From NCBI GenBank assembly GCA_027622555.1, contig JAQBYJ010000030.1, positions 1-53,163 of the forward strand: 53,163 nt of DNA, read 5' to 3'. The stretch is from Verrucomicrobiota bacterium. Lineage in GTDB: Bacteria; Verrucomicrobiota; Verrucomicrobiia; Opitutales; UBA2995. Every line of letters begins with the position of its first letter. Within the stretch, counting starts at the first letter, position 1. The notes beneath the pieces are model-generated. The model ran no database searches. It had not been told where the DNA came from and saw nothing but the letters and a program-made list of their open reading frames with translations. The position numbers and the translations under genes are program-made. Shown in pieces: positions 16,234 to 24,482 of this stretch.

Positions 16234-18402
16234 TTAATCTTTAAGTAGCGCGTCGAATCTTGGATTTCCCCGCAGCCGGTCGAAGATGAACCAGAGGTCG
16301 AGCTCGCGGTTCACGAAGAGGGGGCCGTCCATTTTGCTGGCGGCTTCCAGGGTTGAGAGGGCTTGGTCGTGGTCGCCGAGAACCAACTGGGAAACGGCGA
16401 TCTGTACCTCGGATTTGGCGTGATCTCTATAACTTCTCCTCGCGGTCAATACGACCTTACGGGCCTGCTCAATCGCTTTTTTCATTTCCTCACCATCGCC
16501 CAGCAGGGCATAACAAATAGCCAAGCTTGCCCATTCATCTGCCGCTTGATACTCCGTGCCGGCCAAGCTATTGACCAGGAAATCCTTGGCCTTTTGAGCC
16601 GCGAGTATTGAGTCCTCTTTTTCACCCAGCTCAAAATGGATCAGGCTCATCATCAGATCCACGGGCTCAAATGTGAGATCATTACCCCAGCTAAAGAATT
16701 CAAACCCTTGGTTATCCCAGTTCTCAAATAGAATCCTGGCTTGCTCCAAGTTTCGTTTTTGCAGCGAAGACCATGCCTTTCCATAAGCATCATCCAAAAT
16801 CCCGGGAAGCCTTTCCATATTTTCAACAAAGGCCCGTTTATCTCCGCTGGAAAGATATTCCATTTCGATCAACATTCTTCTGTCACCGGTTCGCTTGTAC
16901 CGTTTTGTCGACAAGTCCCGCGCCTGTTCCCAAAGGCCTCGTTCTGCATATACCCTTATAAGCAATTGCTCGACTATTTGATCCAGTGGATCGGATTGGA
17001 GGTATTCCTCGAATAGTTGCTGTGCTTCTACCAAACGACCCAGCAAAAAGTATTCTCGCCCCAATGGTCTCTTGGCCAAGGTAAAACCTGGGTCCATAGC
17101 CAAGGTTTTAAGCAACAGATTAATTTTTTCTTCCCCATCTTGATTCACCAAATCCTCATAAAACGACTGAGCCCAGGGGATGAATGCGTTATTGGGATCT
17201 AACCTTTGAGCTATTTGAAGCGCATTCCTTGATTTGGCTACAATTTCGGGGTCATCTCTTCCTGAAAACAAACATTCAACCGACAAGAATGCCCACGCTT
17301 CAGCAAACTCAGGATCCAGGTTCACCGCCTGCTCCAATAACTCGACTTTTTCATCCCAACTGCCTCCGGTTGTGTGGGTCAACTGGCGGTGTTTCAGAAA
17401 CAAGTCGTAGGCTTTCTGATTCTCAGTAGGTATATGGTCAATCAATTCGATCTCTTCCGGGGAAAGAATGGTTCGGAGCTTACCGGCAATCTCTTTGGCG
17501 ATAGCCGCTTGTATGGCAAAGATGTCATCCAGTTTCCGGTTGTAGCTCTCTGCCCAGAGATGACCTCCGGTTTGGCTGTCGATCAACTGAACGGTTACCA
17601 GAACCTGATCATTGGCCCGGCGCACGGAACCCTCGACCAGATAACGGACTCCCAGTTCCTCTCCGATCTGCTGAAGTGTTTTTACGGTATCCCGATACTG
17701 AAGGGTTGAAGTTCTTCCGATAACCAAAAGTTCCTTGATCCTTGAAAGGTTGGTTAACACATCCTCATGTACCCCATCGGCAAAGAAGGCATTCTCCGGA
17801 TCGGGGGACATGTTGGCGAGGGGGAGGACGGCAATGGATTTGTCCAAGTCTGCGACTTGGAGGGACGTGGGACGAGTGTCGGGGGGCGATCCGCCTCCTG
17901 AGACATCCGGCGAGACAGGGGGACCTGATCGAAAGTAGAAGAACAGGGCCAGCGCACCGAAGATGAAAGTGGGAATGGCTGCTCCGAATGCCAGGGTCAG
18001 CCACTTGCGTTTGTTCGTAAATTCATCCGCGGTCGGGGAATCCTTTTTCTCCTGCTGGGCGACCTTGGTGGTCTTTATCCCATCCGGGGTTAGCTCGAAG
18101 GCCCAGGCGATGATCAACGAAACGGGGAATCCCAGCAACACCATCAGCACCACAAACCGAAACGCCCAATCCGGGATACCGAATCCTTCAAAGGTGGTTG
18201 CGGCAATCTGGATGATCAACCAGGCCACCACCGCGTAGACAGTACCTACCCGCACGACGTGCCGGCGCTTCAGCTCTTGCCAGAAGCCCGCGAGGCCGGA
18301 AGGAGGCGATTTTGACTTTCGGAAATTCTGCTGGGAAATACTTTCCTTAGTTTCGTAAGCCCCGTTTTTGGAAAGCGGCTTTTGATCGCCGTTTGGTTCC
18401 AC
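16234..18402 (-). CDS. Array paralogue P3: membrane-anchored TolB/FlgO-like and TPR protein
   Basis: This 722-aa protein starts at a GTG. The N-terminal region (LKRRHVVRVGTVYAVVAW, three helices, then TNKRKWLTLAFGAAIPT) is almost identical to P4, as is the tail (KMDGPLF, RELDLWFIFDRLRGNPRF). The TPR middle, about residues 310-650, differs strongly from P4. A CCAAGTC-TGC-GACTTGG hairpin (17844-17860) encodes VADLD just before SIAVLPLANMSPD. The gene follows an RHH/PIN pair after 34 bp on the same strand, so the three are probably one operon. A tail remnant lies downstream. Confidence 0.85.
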   Translation of the reverse strand: MEPNGDQKPLSKNGAYETKESISQQNFRKSKSPPSGLAGFWQELKRRHVVRVGTVYAVVAWLIIQIAATTFEGFGIPDWAFRFVVLMVLLGFPVSLIIAWAFELTPDGIKTTKVAQQEKKDSPTADEFTNKRKWLTLAFGAAIPTFIFGALALFFYFRSGPPVSPDVSGGGSPPDTRPTSLQVADLDKSIAVLPLANMSPDPENAFFADGVHEDVLTNLSRIKELLVIGRTSTLQYRDTVKTLQQIGEELGVRYLVEGSVRRANDQVLVTVQLIDSQTGGHLWAESYNRKLDDIFAIQAAIAKEIAGKLRTILSPEEIELIDHIPTENQKAYDLFLKHRQLTHTTGGSWDEKVELLEQAVNLDPEFAEAWAFLSVECLFSGRDDPEIVAKSRNALQIAQRLDPNNAFIPWAQSFYEDLVNQDGEEKINLLLKTLAMDPGFTLAKRPLGREYFLLGRLVEAQQLFEEYLQSDPLDQIVEQLLIRVYAERGLWEQARDLSTKRYKRTGDRRMLIEMEYLSSGDKRAFVENMERLPGILDDAYGKAWSSLQKRNLEQARILFENWDNQGFEFFSWGNDLTFEPVDLMMSLIHFELGEKEDSILAAQKAKDFLVNSLAGTEYQAADEWASLAICYALLGDGEEMKKAIEQARKVVLTARRSYRDHAKSEVQIAVSQLVLGDHDQALSTLEAASKMDGPLFVNRELDLWFIFDRLRGNPRFDALLKD
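17844..17860. repeat. In-frame hairpin CCAAGTC-N3-GACTTGG in P3
   Basis: A perfect 7-bp hairpin lies inside the coding sequence of the linker that joins the third membrane helix to the TolB-like domain. The same hairpin occurs at the same place in P6 (26293-26309) and is absent from P1, P2, P4 and P5. Confidence 0.65.
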
Positions 18403-18436
18403 GATTTATCGAAGTGAGGTCATCGTTCGAGCGCTA

Positions 18437-18832
18437 TCAATACTTTAAGTGGCCCAGGAAATTCTTGGGATTTACGGCCGGGATTGGGGATTTTTTGTAA
18501 TCCGCAAGATTTCGGCTGATGATGAAATCCGCCCCCCAAGCCATGGCAGCAGAGGCTTGCAAAGCATCCTCCAGATCCGCCATCGGCAACGCAAGTGCCC
18601 GATGAGCCTCTTTTGTTGCTACTGGCGCGACCTCCACGATCGACAATAATAACTTCAAAAAATCGCGACCACTGTCCTTTAAAAGGTATGCACAGTTTGA
18701 AATTGAATGCCAGGCGATGGCGGCCTGGCCACCTTTCTCAGCCCAACGCAACACATCTGCGCTCTCGGCGAAAAAGGCTGGCCGACGCAATGCCACATCC
18801 AGCAGCACGTCAGTATCAATTAGCCCTTTCAT
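18437..18832 (-). CDS. PIN-domain (VapC-like) toxin
   Basis: This 131-aa PIN-fold ribonuclease starts MKGLID6-TDVLLDVALRRP with the first acidic ligand. The second acidic cluster lies in MADLEDALQASAA, and the family end GADFIISRNLADYKKSPIPAVNP follows. The gene overlaps the antitoxin stop by 1 nt (TGATG). P3 starts 34 bp downstream on the same strand. Confidence 0.87.
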   Translation of the reverse strand: MKGLIDTDVLLDVALRRPAFFAESADVLRWAEKGGQAAIAWHSISNCAYLLKDSGRDFLKLLLSIVEVAPVATKEAHRALALPMADLEDALQASAAMAWGADFIISRNLADYKKSPIPAVNPKNFLGHLKY

Positions 18833-19059
18833 CAGCGAAGGTATTTTTTTTGCAGTGCCTCTTGTTTTGTATCCCCGGACTTGGATGGCTTGAGCGTCGA
18901 GCTACCAATCATCGAATCTACGATGGAACCGTCTGGTTCCTGCTGTTCGGAAAGAAGACTTTCAATGAGCCCGGAAACGCTGGCCCTTCGTCGTCGAGCA
19001 AGGCGTTTGGCCCGCTCATGTATTTTCGGATCGAGAGTTATGGTGACTCTGCTTTTCAT
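18832..19059 (-). CDS. Ribbon-helix-helix antitoxin
   Basis: This 75-aa protein starts with an RHH/CopG-like DNA-binding domain: MKSRVTITLDPKIHERAKRL, then ARRRRASVSGLIESLL. The polar C-terminal tail probably binds the PIN toxin. The first gene of the pair is preceded within 4 bp by an inverted repeat (19063-19089) that is a likely autoregulatory operator. Confidence 0.85.
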   Translation of the reverse strand: MKSRVTITLDPKIHERAKRLARRRRASVSGLIESLLSEQQEPDGSIVDSMIGSSTLKPSKSGDTKQEALQKKYLR

Positions 19060-19062
19060 AGG

Positions 19063-19089
19063 TATGCATTGAAAAAATAATAATGCATA
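19063..19089. promoter_or_regulatory. Inverted repeat, candidate RHH operator
   Basis: TATGCATT (19063-19070) and AATGCATA (19082-19089) are perfect inverted 8-mers separated by 11 AT-rich bases. They lie 3 bp upstream of the antitoxin start, so binding would block initiation of the operon. Confidence 0.65.
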
Positions 19090-19172
19090 TTGTCAAGTTG
19101 GCTGTCTGAGACCTCGGGGATTCTTTGTGCGGGGTAAACCGTCTTACGACTCTCCGAGTTCCGAGGCAAATT

Positions 19173-19291
19173 GTAGGAGTAGCGGTTTTAGCTGCGAAAC
19201 GAGAACCTGGGATTCCCGACTATACCGAGGAGCTTGCTCCGACAGCGAAGCGTTTCGAGTGCAACGACACCAACACAACAGTCGGTCCTAC
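19173..19291. repeat. GTAGGA/TCCTAC-bounded palindromic region
   Basis: GTAGGAG at 19173 and TCCTAC ending at 19291 bound a stretch with several short inverted segments, among them GAGGAGCTTGCTCC and GCGAAGCGTTTCG. No coding pattern is convincing. This element and the tail remnant at 19379-19475 account for most of the gene-free stretch 19090-19487. Confidence 0.5.
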
Positions 19292-19378
19292 ATATGTTCA
19301 TGAAAAGTAATTCCCCGAAGAAAAAATCGGACCAGACACCATAATGTATCCCTACCCTCCAAAACCTCGCGCTTTACT

Positions 19379-19475
19379 TTATCTTTCCAACAATTTATCC
19401 AACCGCGGATTCCCCGCCTTGCCGCGCCATAGCCCATTGGGCGACGGCGGGAGCCGTGTCGAAAGGTCGAAAATG
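19379..19475 (-). pseudogene. Remnant paralogue tail with internal insertion
   Basis: The minus strand reads GNPRLDKLLER and a stop (19379-19417). After roughly 46 foreign bases that form a hairpin-rich GC segment, the match to the paralogues resumes with the bases for FDLS (about 19463-19475). It stands 12 bp downstream of the intact tail of P4. Confidence 0.65.
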
Positions 19476-19487
19476 AGCGCATAAATA

Positions 19488-21596
19488 TTAATCTTTTAGT
19501 AAGGCGTCAAATCTCGGATTACCTCTTAGCCGGTCGAAGATGAACCAGAGGTCGAGCTCGCGGCTGACGAAGAGAGGACCGTCCATCTTGCTGGCGGCTT
19601 CCAGAATTTGGATGGCTTTGTCGTGATTCCCGAGGACGAGGAAAACAATGGCGCTCATAACCTCGAACTCCGTCATTTGATTTAGGCTTGAAGGTTTCTT
19701 CGCTCTGCCTTCGCTCAATAGTGACATTGCTCGTTCACGATCACCCATCAGTCCGTGGCAAATTGCCAACTTTGCCCACTGATTTACACTGGCATTTGGT
19801 CGGGCGCTTGATTCCGCCAATTTGAGCCTGGCTTTTTCCGCTTCGGTCATCCACGCCGTTCGATCACTGCGTTCGAAGTGAACAAGCGCTTTAGCCAGTT
19901 CCCGGGGGGAGATAGCCAGATCGCTGAATATGCCAAAATCCAGGCTAGTGTTGGACGGATCCATTTCGGAGAGGCTGTTCAGTGCGCGGTCGTAATCCCG
20001 GGAGATGAGGGCCATTTCGCATTGGGTTTTTGGACTATCCAGGTAACCGGGTATTTGGCCGATCCCTTCGAGGAGCGCATTTTTGTCTCCGGTTTGGAAA
20101 TACTCCGTGGCAACTTTCCTTTCCAACCAGTAGTCCTCCAATTCTCCTCCCCGTGCGACGTTTTTCCGGGTTAATTCGTTGGCTTTGTCCCACGAGCGAA
20201 GCCTTTGGTAGGTTCTTAGAAGGAAGGTGTTGACCCTGCGGGATAGAGGGTCCGTGCGAAGCATGCTTTCAAAATAATATGCCGCCTCAGAATATCGCCT
20301 CATACCTAGATATTGCCTCCCTAATTGAAACTGAGCATAAAAATGATTGGGGTCCATGGAGAGGATACGCAACAGCAGGCGTATGGCCCCTTCAGTATCC
20401 TCTTCCTCTAATAATAGAAATTCGGTTTTTGCAAAAAGAACATCCGGCGAATCCGGTGCCAATTTTTCCGCTTCCTTGAGCGCTGCGTGAGCCTTAGCCA
20501 AAACCTCATCCGCATCCTTCTCTCTGATCCCCCTGATGCGCCCCCACCAAAACATGCTTTCATTTGCCAGAAGCGCCCAGGCTTCAGCAAAATTGGGATC
20601 GAGGGCCACGCTTTGCTCCAAGGCCGTGATTTTCGCTTCGCCCCCGTCGGGGCCGGCCGTTTCGATCAACTGCCGGGCCTTCACATAATAATCATAGGCT
20701 TCCTGGTTCTTGGTGAGCCGTCTTTCGATCTGGACGATTTCCTCAGGAGAAATCACCGCCTGCAATCGGCCGGCAACGTCCTTTGCAATAGAGGCCTGGA
20801 TCGCAAAAATATCATCAAGCTCCCGGCTATAATTCTCCGCCCAGATGTGGCCTTCGGTCCGGGCGTCGATCAACTGAACGGTTACCAGCACCCGGTCGCG
20901 GGCGCGCCGGACCGAGCCTTCCAAAAGGTAGCGCACGTTCAATTCTTCACCGATTTGCTGGAGGGTTTTAACCGTGTCCCGGTATTGCAGGGTCGAGGTA
21001 CGTCCGATGACATGCAGCTCCTTGATCTTCGAAAGGTTGGTTAAGACATCCTCATGCACCCCGTCGGCAAAAAACGCGTTCTCCGGGTCGGGACTCATGT
21101 TTGTAAGGGGAAGGACAGCAATCGACTTGTCCAGTTCGGTGAATTGATTGGACGAGGGAACTGTATCGGAACGGAAATAGAAGTACAAAGCCAGAGTTCC
21201 AAAAATGAGGGTTGGAATGGCTGCTCCGAATGCCAGGGTCAGCCACTTGCGTTTGTTCGTAAATTCATCCGCGGTCGGGGAATCCTTTTTCACCTGCTGG
21301 GCGACCTTGGTCGTTTTGATCCCTTCAGGTGTCAGTTCGAAGGCCCAGGCGATGATCAGCGAAACAGGGAAACCCAGCAACACCATCAGCACCACAAACC
21401 GAAACGCCCAGTCCGGTATACCAAAACCTTCAAAGGTGGTTGCGGCAATCTGGATGATCAACCAGGCCACGACGGCATAAACGGTTCCCACCCGGACGAC
21501 ATGACGCCGCTTCAACTCTTGCCAGAAGGCGGAGAAGCCCGTGGGCTTGGGATGATCAGCGGGTTGGGGAGGATCAGGAGAAGAATCGTTATCCAT
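19488..21596 (-). CDS. Array paralogue P4: membrane-anchored TolB/FlgO-like and TPR protein
   Basis: This 702-aa protein has a GGAAGGAA ribosome binding site 8 bp before the ATG. The basic N-terminus, three helices and TolB-like domain (SIAVLPLTNMSPDPENAFFADG, YLLEGSVRRAR, GHIWAENYSRELDDIFAIQ) closely match P3, and so does the tail (EAASKMDGPLFVSRELDLWF). The TPR middle is distinct, with a GRQYLGMRRYSEAAYYFESM repeat. The gene follows DUF4926 after 26 bp on the same strand, suggesting an operon DUF6883-DUF4926-P4. Confidence 0.85.
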   Translation of the reverse strand: MDNDSSPDPPQPADHPKPTGFSAFWQELKRRHVVRVGTVYAVVAWLIIQIAATTFEGFGIPDWAFRFVVLMVLLGFPVSLIIAWAFELTPEGIKTTKVAQQVKKDSPTADEFTNKRKWLTLAFGAAIPTLIFGTLALYFYFRSDTVPSSNQFTELDKSIAVLPLTNMSPDPENAFFADGVHEDVLTNLSKIKELHVIGRTSTLQYRDTVKTLQQIGEELNVRYLLEGSVRRARDRVLVTVQLIDARTEGHIWAENYSRELDDIFAIQASIAKDVAGRLQAVISPEEIVQIERRLTKNQEAYDYYVKARQLIETAGPDGGEAKITALEQSVALDPNFAEAWALLANESMFWWGRIRGIREKDADEVLAKAHAALKEAEKLAPDSPDVLFAKTEFLLLEEEDTEGAIRLLLRILSMDPNHFYAQFQLGRQYLGMRRYSEAAYYFESMLRTDPLSRRVNTFLLRTYQRLRSWDKANELTRKNVARGGELEDYWLERKVATEYFQTGDKNALLEGIGQIPGYLDSPKTQCEMALISRDYDRALNSLSEMDPSNTSLDFGIFSDLAISPRELAKALVHFERSDRTAWMTEAEKARLKLAESSARPNASVNQWAKLAICHGLMGDRERAMSLLSEGRAKKPSSLNQMTEFEVMSAIVFLVLGNHDKAIQILEAASKMDGPLFVSRELDLWFIFDRLRGNPRFDALLKD

Positions 21597-21622
21597 TCAA
21601 CCAATTCCTTCCTTGTCCATAA

Positions 21623-21838
21623 TCAAGCAGCAATGGGAGAGTGATGTAAGACAATCAGCTCCTCCTCCTTCAAGGCAACCATGGCATAGGATTTACCAGA
21701 ATCGTCTGAAAACTCTACTTCGTAGACGCCTTTATCCAGGATTTCCACGACTGTCCCGACTTGCCCCATTACTAATCCATGCTCTGGAGCATCGTGGAGG
21801 AGAGCTACAACTTCCAGTTCTTTGATTCCTGTTTTCAT
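21623..21838 (-). CDS. DUF4926 domain protein
   Basis: This 71-aa protein is MKTGIKELEVVALLHDAPEH followed by GLVMGQVGTVVEIL and YEVEFSDDSGKSYAMVAL. This is a small SH3-like beta-barrel pattern typical of DUF4926. I chose the ATG at 21838, 2 bp after the stop of the DUF6883 gene, over an upstream in-frame ATG inside that gene. DUF4926 and DUF6883 genes are often adjacent. By analogy with the other pairs here it may be the antitoxin or immunity half, which is inference. Confidence 0.75.
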   Translation of the reverse strand: MKTGIKELEVVALLHDAPEHGLVMGQVGTVVEILDKGVYEVEFSDDSGKSYAMVALKEEELIVLHHSPIAA

Positions 21839-21840
21839 TT

Positions 21841-22185
21841 CTATTCTATAATCCGTAAAACATAACAACTGGTTAATCGAGGAATTTCCTCACTGGGTTT
21901 TACGATCCAGGAGGTTCTGACTACAGCTTTTGTTCCTGATCTTTCTACGCTGATATCAACACTATATCGTTGGCCATAGGTATCGCGCTGAGTCGCTACA
22001 CAGGGCGAGGTCAATATCCCTTTTTCGATCATGGTTTGCAGGTCCTCAGCCTCTTCGACGGTGATGCCCAGCGCAGTCTCGAAAACTCTCGCTTTATGCT
22101 TTCCCCTTGGGTGAGCAGGGCTGAGACAATAATCCGTCAGTTTTCGCATATCAATGATGGCGTTCTTTGAATTCGGGAGGATCAC
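21841..22185 (-). CDS. DUF6883 domain protein, candidate toxin
   Basis: This 114-aa protein has the family pattern NAIIDMRKLTDYCLSPAHPR then GKHKARVFETALGI, with the late strands QRYSVDISVERSG and VRTSWIVKP. DUF6883 modules are also known as C-terminal parts of polymorphic toxins, which fits a toxin role here. No catalytic residues can be named with confidence. It is directly followed by DUF4926 and then by paralogue P4. Confidence 0.72.
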   Translation of the reverse strand: MILPNSKNAIIDMRKLTDYCLSPAHPRGKHKARVFETALGITVEEAEDLQTMIEKGILTSPCVATQRDTYGQRYSVDISVERSGTKAVVRTSWIVKPSEEIPRLTSCYVLRIIE

Positions 22186-22203
22186 TGGTTTTGAAATATG
22201 GGT

Positions 22204-22368
22204 TCAGATGATGAAAGTCGATTCAGGCTCCACTTCGCCTCGCAAGGTTGCCAAAAGTTTTATCCTTTGCTTCGCGGTCTTCGGTGCTGACACATGCGTG
22301 CCCTCCGTAGCTGGCGAAGCGGTGGGGGGACCACTGACACCTGGATCCTGTTTATGTTCATCGCTCAT
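22204..22368 (-). pseudogene. Probable headless start of a lost paralogue
   Basis: A 54-codon reading frame starts at 22368 in an ATGA overlap with the stop of P5. It begins MSDEHKQDPGVSGPPTASPA, much like the P2 start MSDQQPSKDQNPSDSTGSPP, but never reaches LKRRK. The rest (APKTAKQRIKLLATLRGEV) comes from repeat-like DNA containing CCCTCCGTAGC and GGCGAAG. I read it as the cytosolic linker of a deleted paralogue between P5 and P4. A small independent protein is the alternative. Confidence 0.4.
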
Positions 22369-24476
22369 AACTTATCCAGATCCAACGGTTGACTGTTAGC
22401 CGGGTCATTGAGGATGGCTTGGAAACCGGGATGGTCGCGCAGCGGCCAGAAATCGAGGCAGCGGCGCATCCAGTGGACGTTCAGGTTGCTGGGTATTTTG
22501 ATGAGACGTGCCAGTTCCGCCACGGCCTCATTCTGGTGTCCGAGCCAGGCCAGGGCAATGGCTCGGTCGACTGAAAGTTCTACGCCATGAAAACTATCAA
22601 TTTGTTCATTCACCAGGATACTTGCCCGCTCGAATGCATTCAAGGAAGCCTCTTCATTGCCTAGCAACGCTTCGATTGAACCGAGATCACCAAGGGTATT
22701 ATAGTCCAGGAGAGCCGTTTCGGATTTTAAACTCAGGGTATCCCGGTAGGCTGTCAGTATGGGGCGCGCAGCTGACACATCTCCATTGACCAGGTGCGCG
22801 ACGCCAAGACGCCATGAATTGCTCCGGCCCTTGAACTGGCCAAACGTTTCGGAATCGTCTGCCTGGTCGTCCCGAGCGATTAATCTCAGCGTGGCACTCA
22901 CATCGCCAAAAACCCAGGCCAGCTCGGTTTTTTGCTGGAGAGAGAGCTCATCCGATTCTTCAAACGCGGATGTTTTACCTTCCATCACAAAGTCCTTGTA
23001 GATGTTTCCCAAGAGAGCGCCTTCCTGACTCATTATAATTTGATACTGAGACGATGTAAACCAATCATGTATGTAGGCATTGGTGGTTCGAAGGAAACCC
23101 AGACTACTGCTTGGATCGAGACGATGAGCCTTTTCAAAGTTTTCAATCGATTCTCTCCATCTGCCGTCCCGTCGATAGACCAGCCCCAGGAATTCATAAA
23201 CGCGCGCTTCATTGGGAAGCTTGTTTTTAACCTGCCGATAGAAGTATTCCGCAATCCAGTATTCCCTAAGGCAGCCGTAGTTAAAATACCCAATCGCTAG
23301 TAAGACTTCCGGGCTTTCAGGATCGATTTTGAACGCTCTCCTGGTGGCTTCCCTTGCCCGCATCATCGTAGCTGGGGTTCTATCCCTGCTGGTTATATAA
23401 AGCGTGGAATACGAAGCTGACAATCGCGTCCAGGCAAGGGTGAAATTCGGATCCAGAGCCACCGCCTCTTCCATGAGTTGAATGTGCTCTTTACTGCGGC
23501 GATCAAACGTAAGCGCTTTTAAGTAAAGATCATAGGCCTTCAGATTTGCAGTCGGCTTCTTCTCCAGGCGCTGGTTCTCCTCGGGCGAAAGCACCGCCTT
23601 CAACGACTGGGAAATCTCCCGGGCCAGCTGCGATTGCACGGCAAATACCTCCTTGAATTCTCCATCATAGTTTTTGGCCCAGAGGTGTTCATCGGTTCCT
23701 GCCTGAATCAACTGGGTGGTCAGTCGAAAATCGTTCCCGATCTTTTGAACACTGCCCTCCAGGATATAAGCCACGTTTAACTCCTCTGCGATGACAGGAA
23801 TCGACTTGTTCGAATCCCGGTAGGGCATGACCGAGGTGCGCGAGGTAACCCGCAAATCTCCCAGGTTGGCCAAAGTCGTTAGAATAGTTTCGTGGATGCC
23901 ATCCGCGAAGTAGGCGTTCTCCGCGTCGGGACTCATGTTGGTAAATGGCAGGACGGCAATCGACTTATCCGTAGCAGAGCGCGAAGAGCTAAGAGCCGAG
24001 AGCTCAGAGTCCGATGACTTTGCCTGGAAGAAAAATATGAGAGCCAGGGCGCCGAATATGAGAGTGGGAACGGCAGCAGCGAAGAGGAGGGAGAACCAGT
24101 TGCGTTTCTTTTCGTGAGCTTTTGAAACCTCCGTTACCTCTGCTTCCTGTGCAACTTTTGTCGTCTTAATCCCTTCCGGTGTCAGTTCAAACGCCCAGGC
24201 CAAAATAACGGCCACCGGGAAGAAGATACAGAGCATGATCACCACAAACCGGTAAGCCCATTCCGGTATCCCAAAGCTCCCAAAAGTCGCATTCGCCACC
24301 TGGATAATCAGCCATGCGACGATGGCATAGGTGATCGCCACCCGCATGACTTTGCGGCGTTTCAGCTCAGCCCAAAAGGCGCCCAGTCCTGAGCGCTTCG
24401 ACTGAGCTCGCCGAAGTCCTGTCGAAGGGGTGGGCTCCGTCTTTGTGGGATTTGAATCTGTAGGTGGGTCGGACAT
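22365..24476 (-). CDS. Array paralogue P5: membrane-anchored TolB/FlgO-like and TPR protein
   Basis: This 703-aa protein has the same head (LKRRKVMRVAITYAIVAWLI, three helices, SIAVLPFTNMSPDAENAYFADG, YILEGSVQKIG, EHLWAKNYDGEFKEVFAVQ) and TPRs. It lacks the common tail and ends WPLRDHPGFQAILNDPANSQ, as in other subfamilies. The N-terminal linker STGLRRAQSKRSGLGAF is encoded by an expanded palindrome (24388-24430). Its ATG is 6 bp after the P6 stop, so P6 and P5 probably form an operon. It is not next to a toxin-antitoxin-like pair on its 5' side. Confidence 0.85.
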   Translation of the reverse strand: MSDPPTDSNPTKTEPTPSTGLRRAQSKRSGLGAFWAELKRRKVMRVAITYAIVAWLIIQVANATFGSFGIPEWAYRFVVIMLCIFFPVAVILAWAFELTPEGIKTTKVAQEAEVTEVSKAHEKKRNWFSLLFAAAVPTLIFGALALIFFFQAKSSDSELSALSSSRSATDKSIAVLPFTNMSPDAENAYFADGIHETILTTLANLGDLRVTSRTSVMPYRDSNKSIPVIAEELNVAYILEGSVQKIGNDFRLTTQLIQAGTDEHLWAKNYDGEFKEVFAVQSQLAREISQSLKAVLSPEENQRLEKKPTANLKAYDLYLKALTFDRRSKEHIQLMEEAVALDPNFTLAWTRLSASYSTLYITSRDRTPATMMRAREATRRAFKIDPESPEVLLAIGYFNYGCLREYWIAEYFYRQVKNKLPNEARVYEFLGLVYRRDGRWRESIENFEKAHRLDPSSSLGFLRTTNAYIHDWFTSSQYQIIMSQEGALLGNIYKDFVMEGKTSAFEESDELSLQQKTELAWVFGDVSATLRLIARDDQADDSETFGQFKGRSNSWRLGVAHLVNGDVSAARPILTAYRDTLSLKSETALLDYNTLGDLGSIEALLGNEEASLNAFERASILVNEQIDSFHGVELSVDRAIALAWLGHQNEAVAELARLIKIPSNLNVHWMRRCLDFWPLRDHPGFQAILNDPANSQPLDLDKL
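24388..24430. repeat. Expanded palindromic repeat in P5 coding sequence
   Basis: CCTGAGCGCTTCGACTGAGC and the following CTCGCCGAAGTCCTGTCGAA up to GGGG are nested variants of the TTCGACAAGCTCAGG element. They are translated as the linker STGLRRAQSKRSG before the first membrane helix. Confidence 0.65.
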
Positions 24477-24482
24477 AATAGG

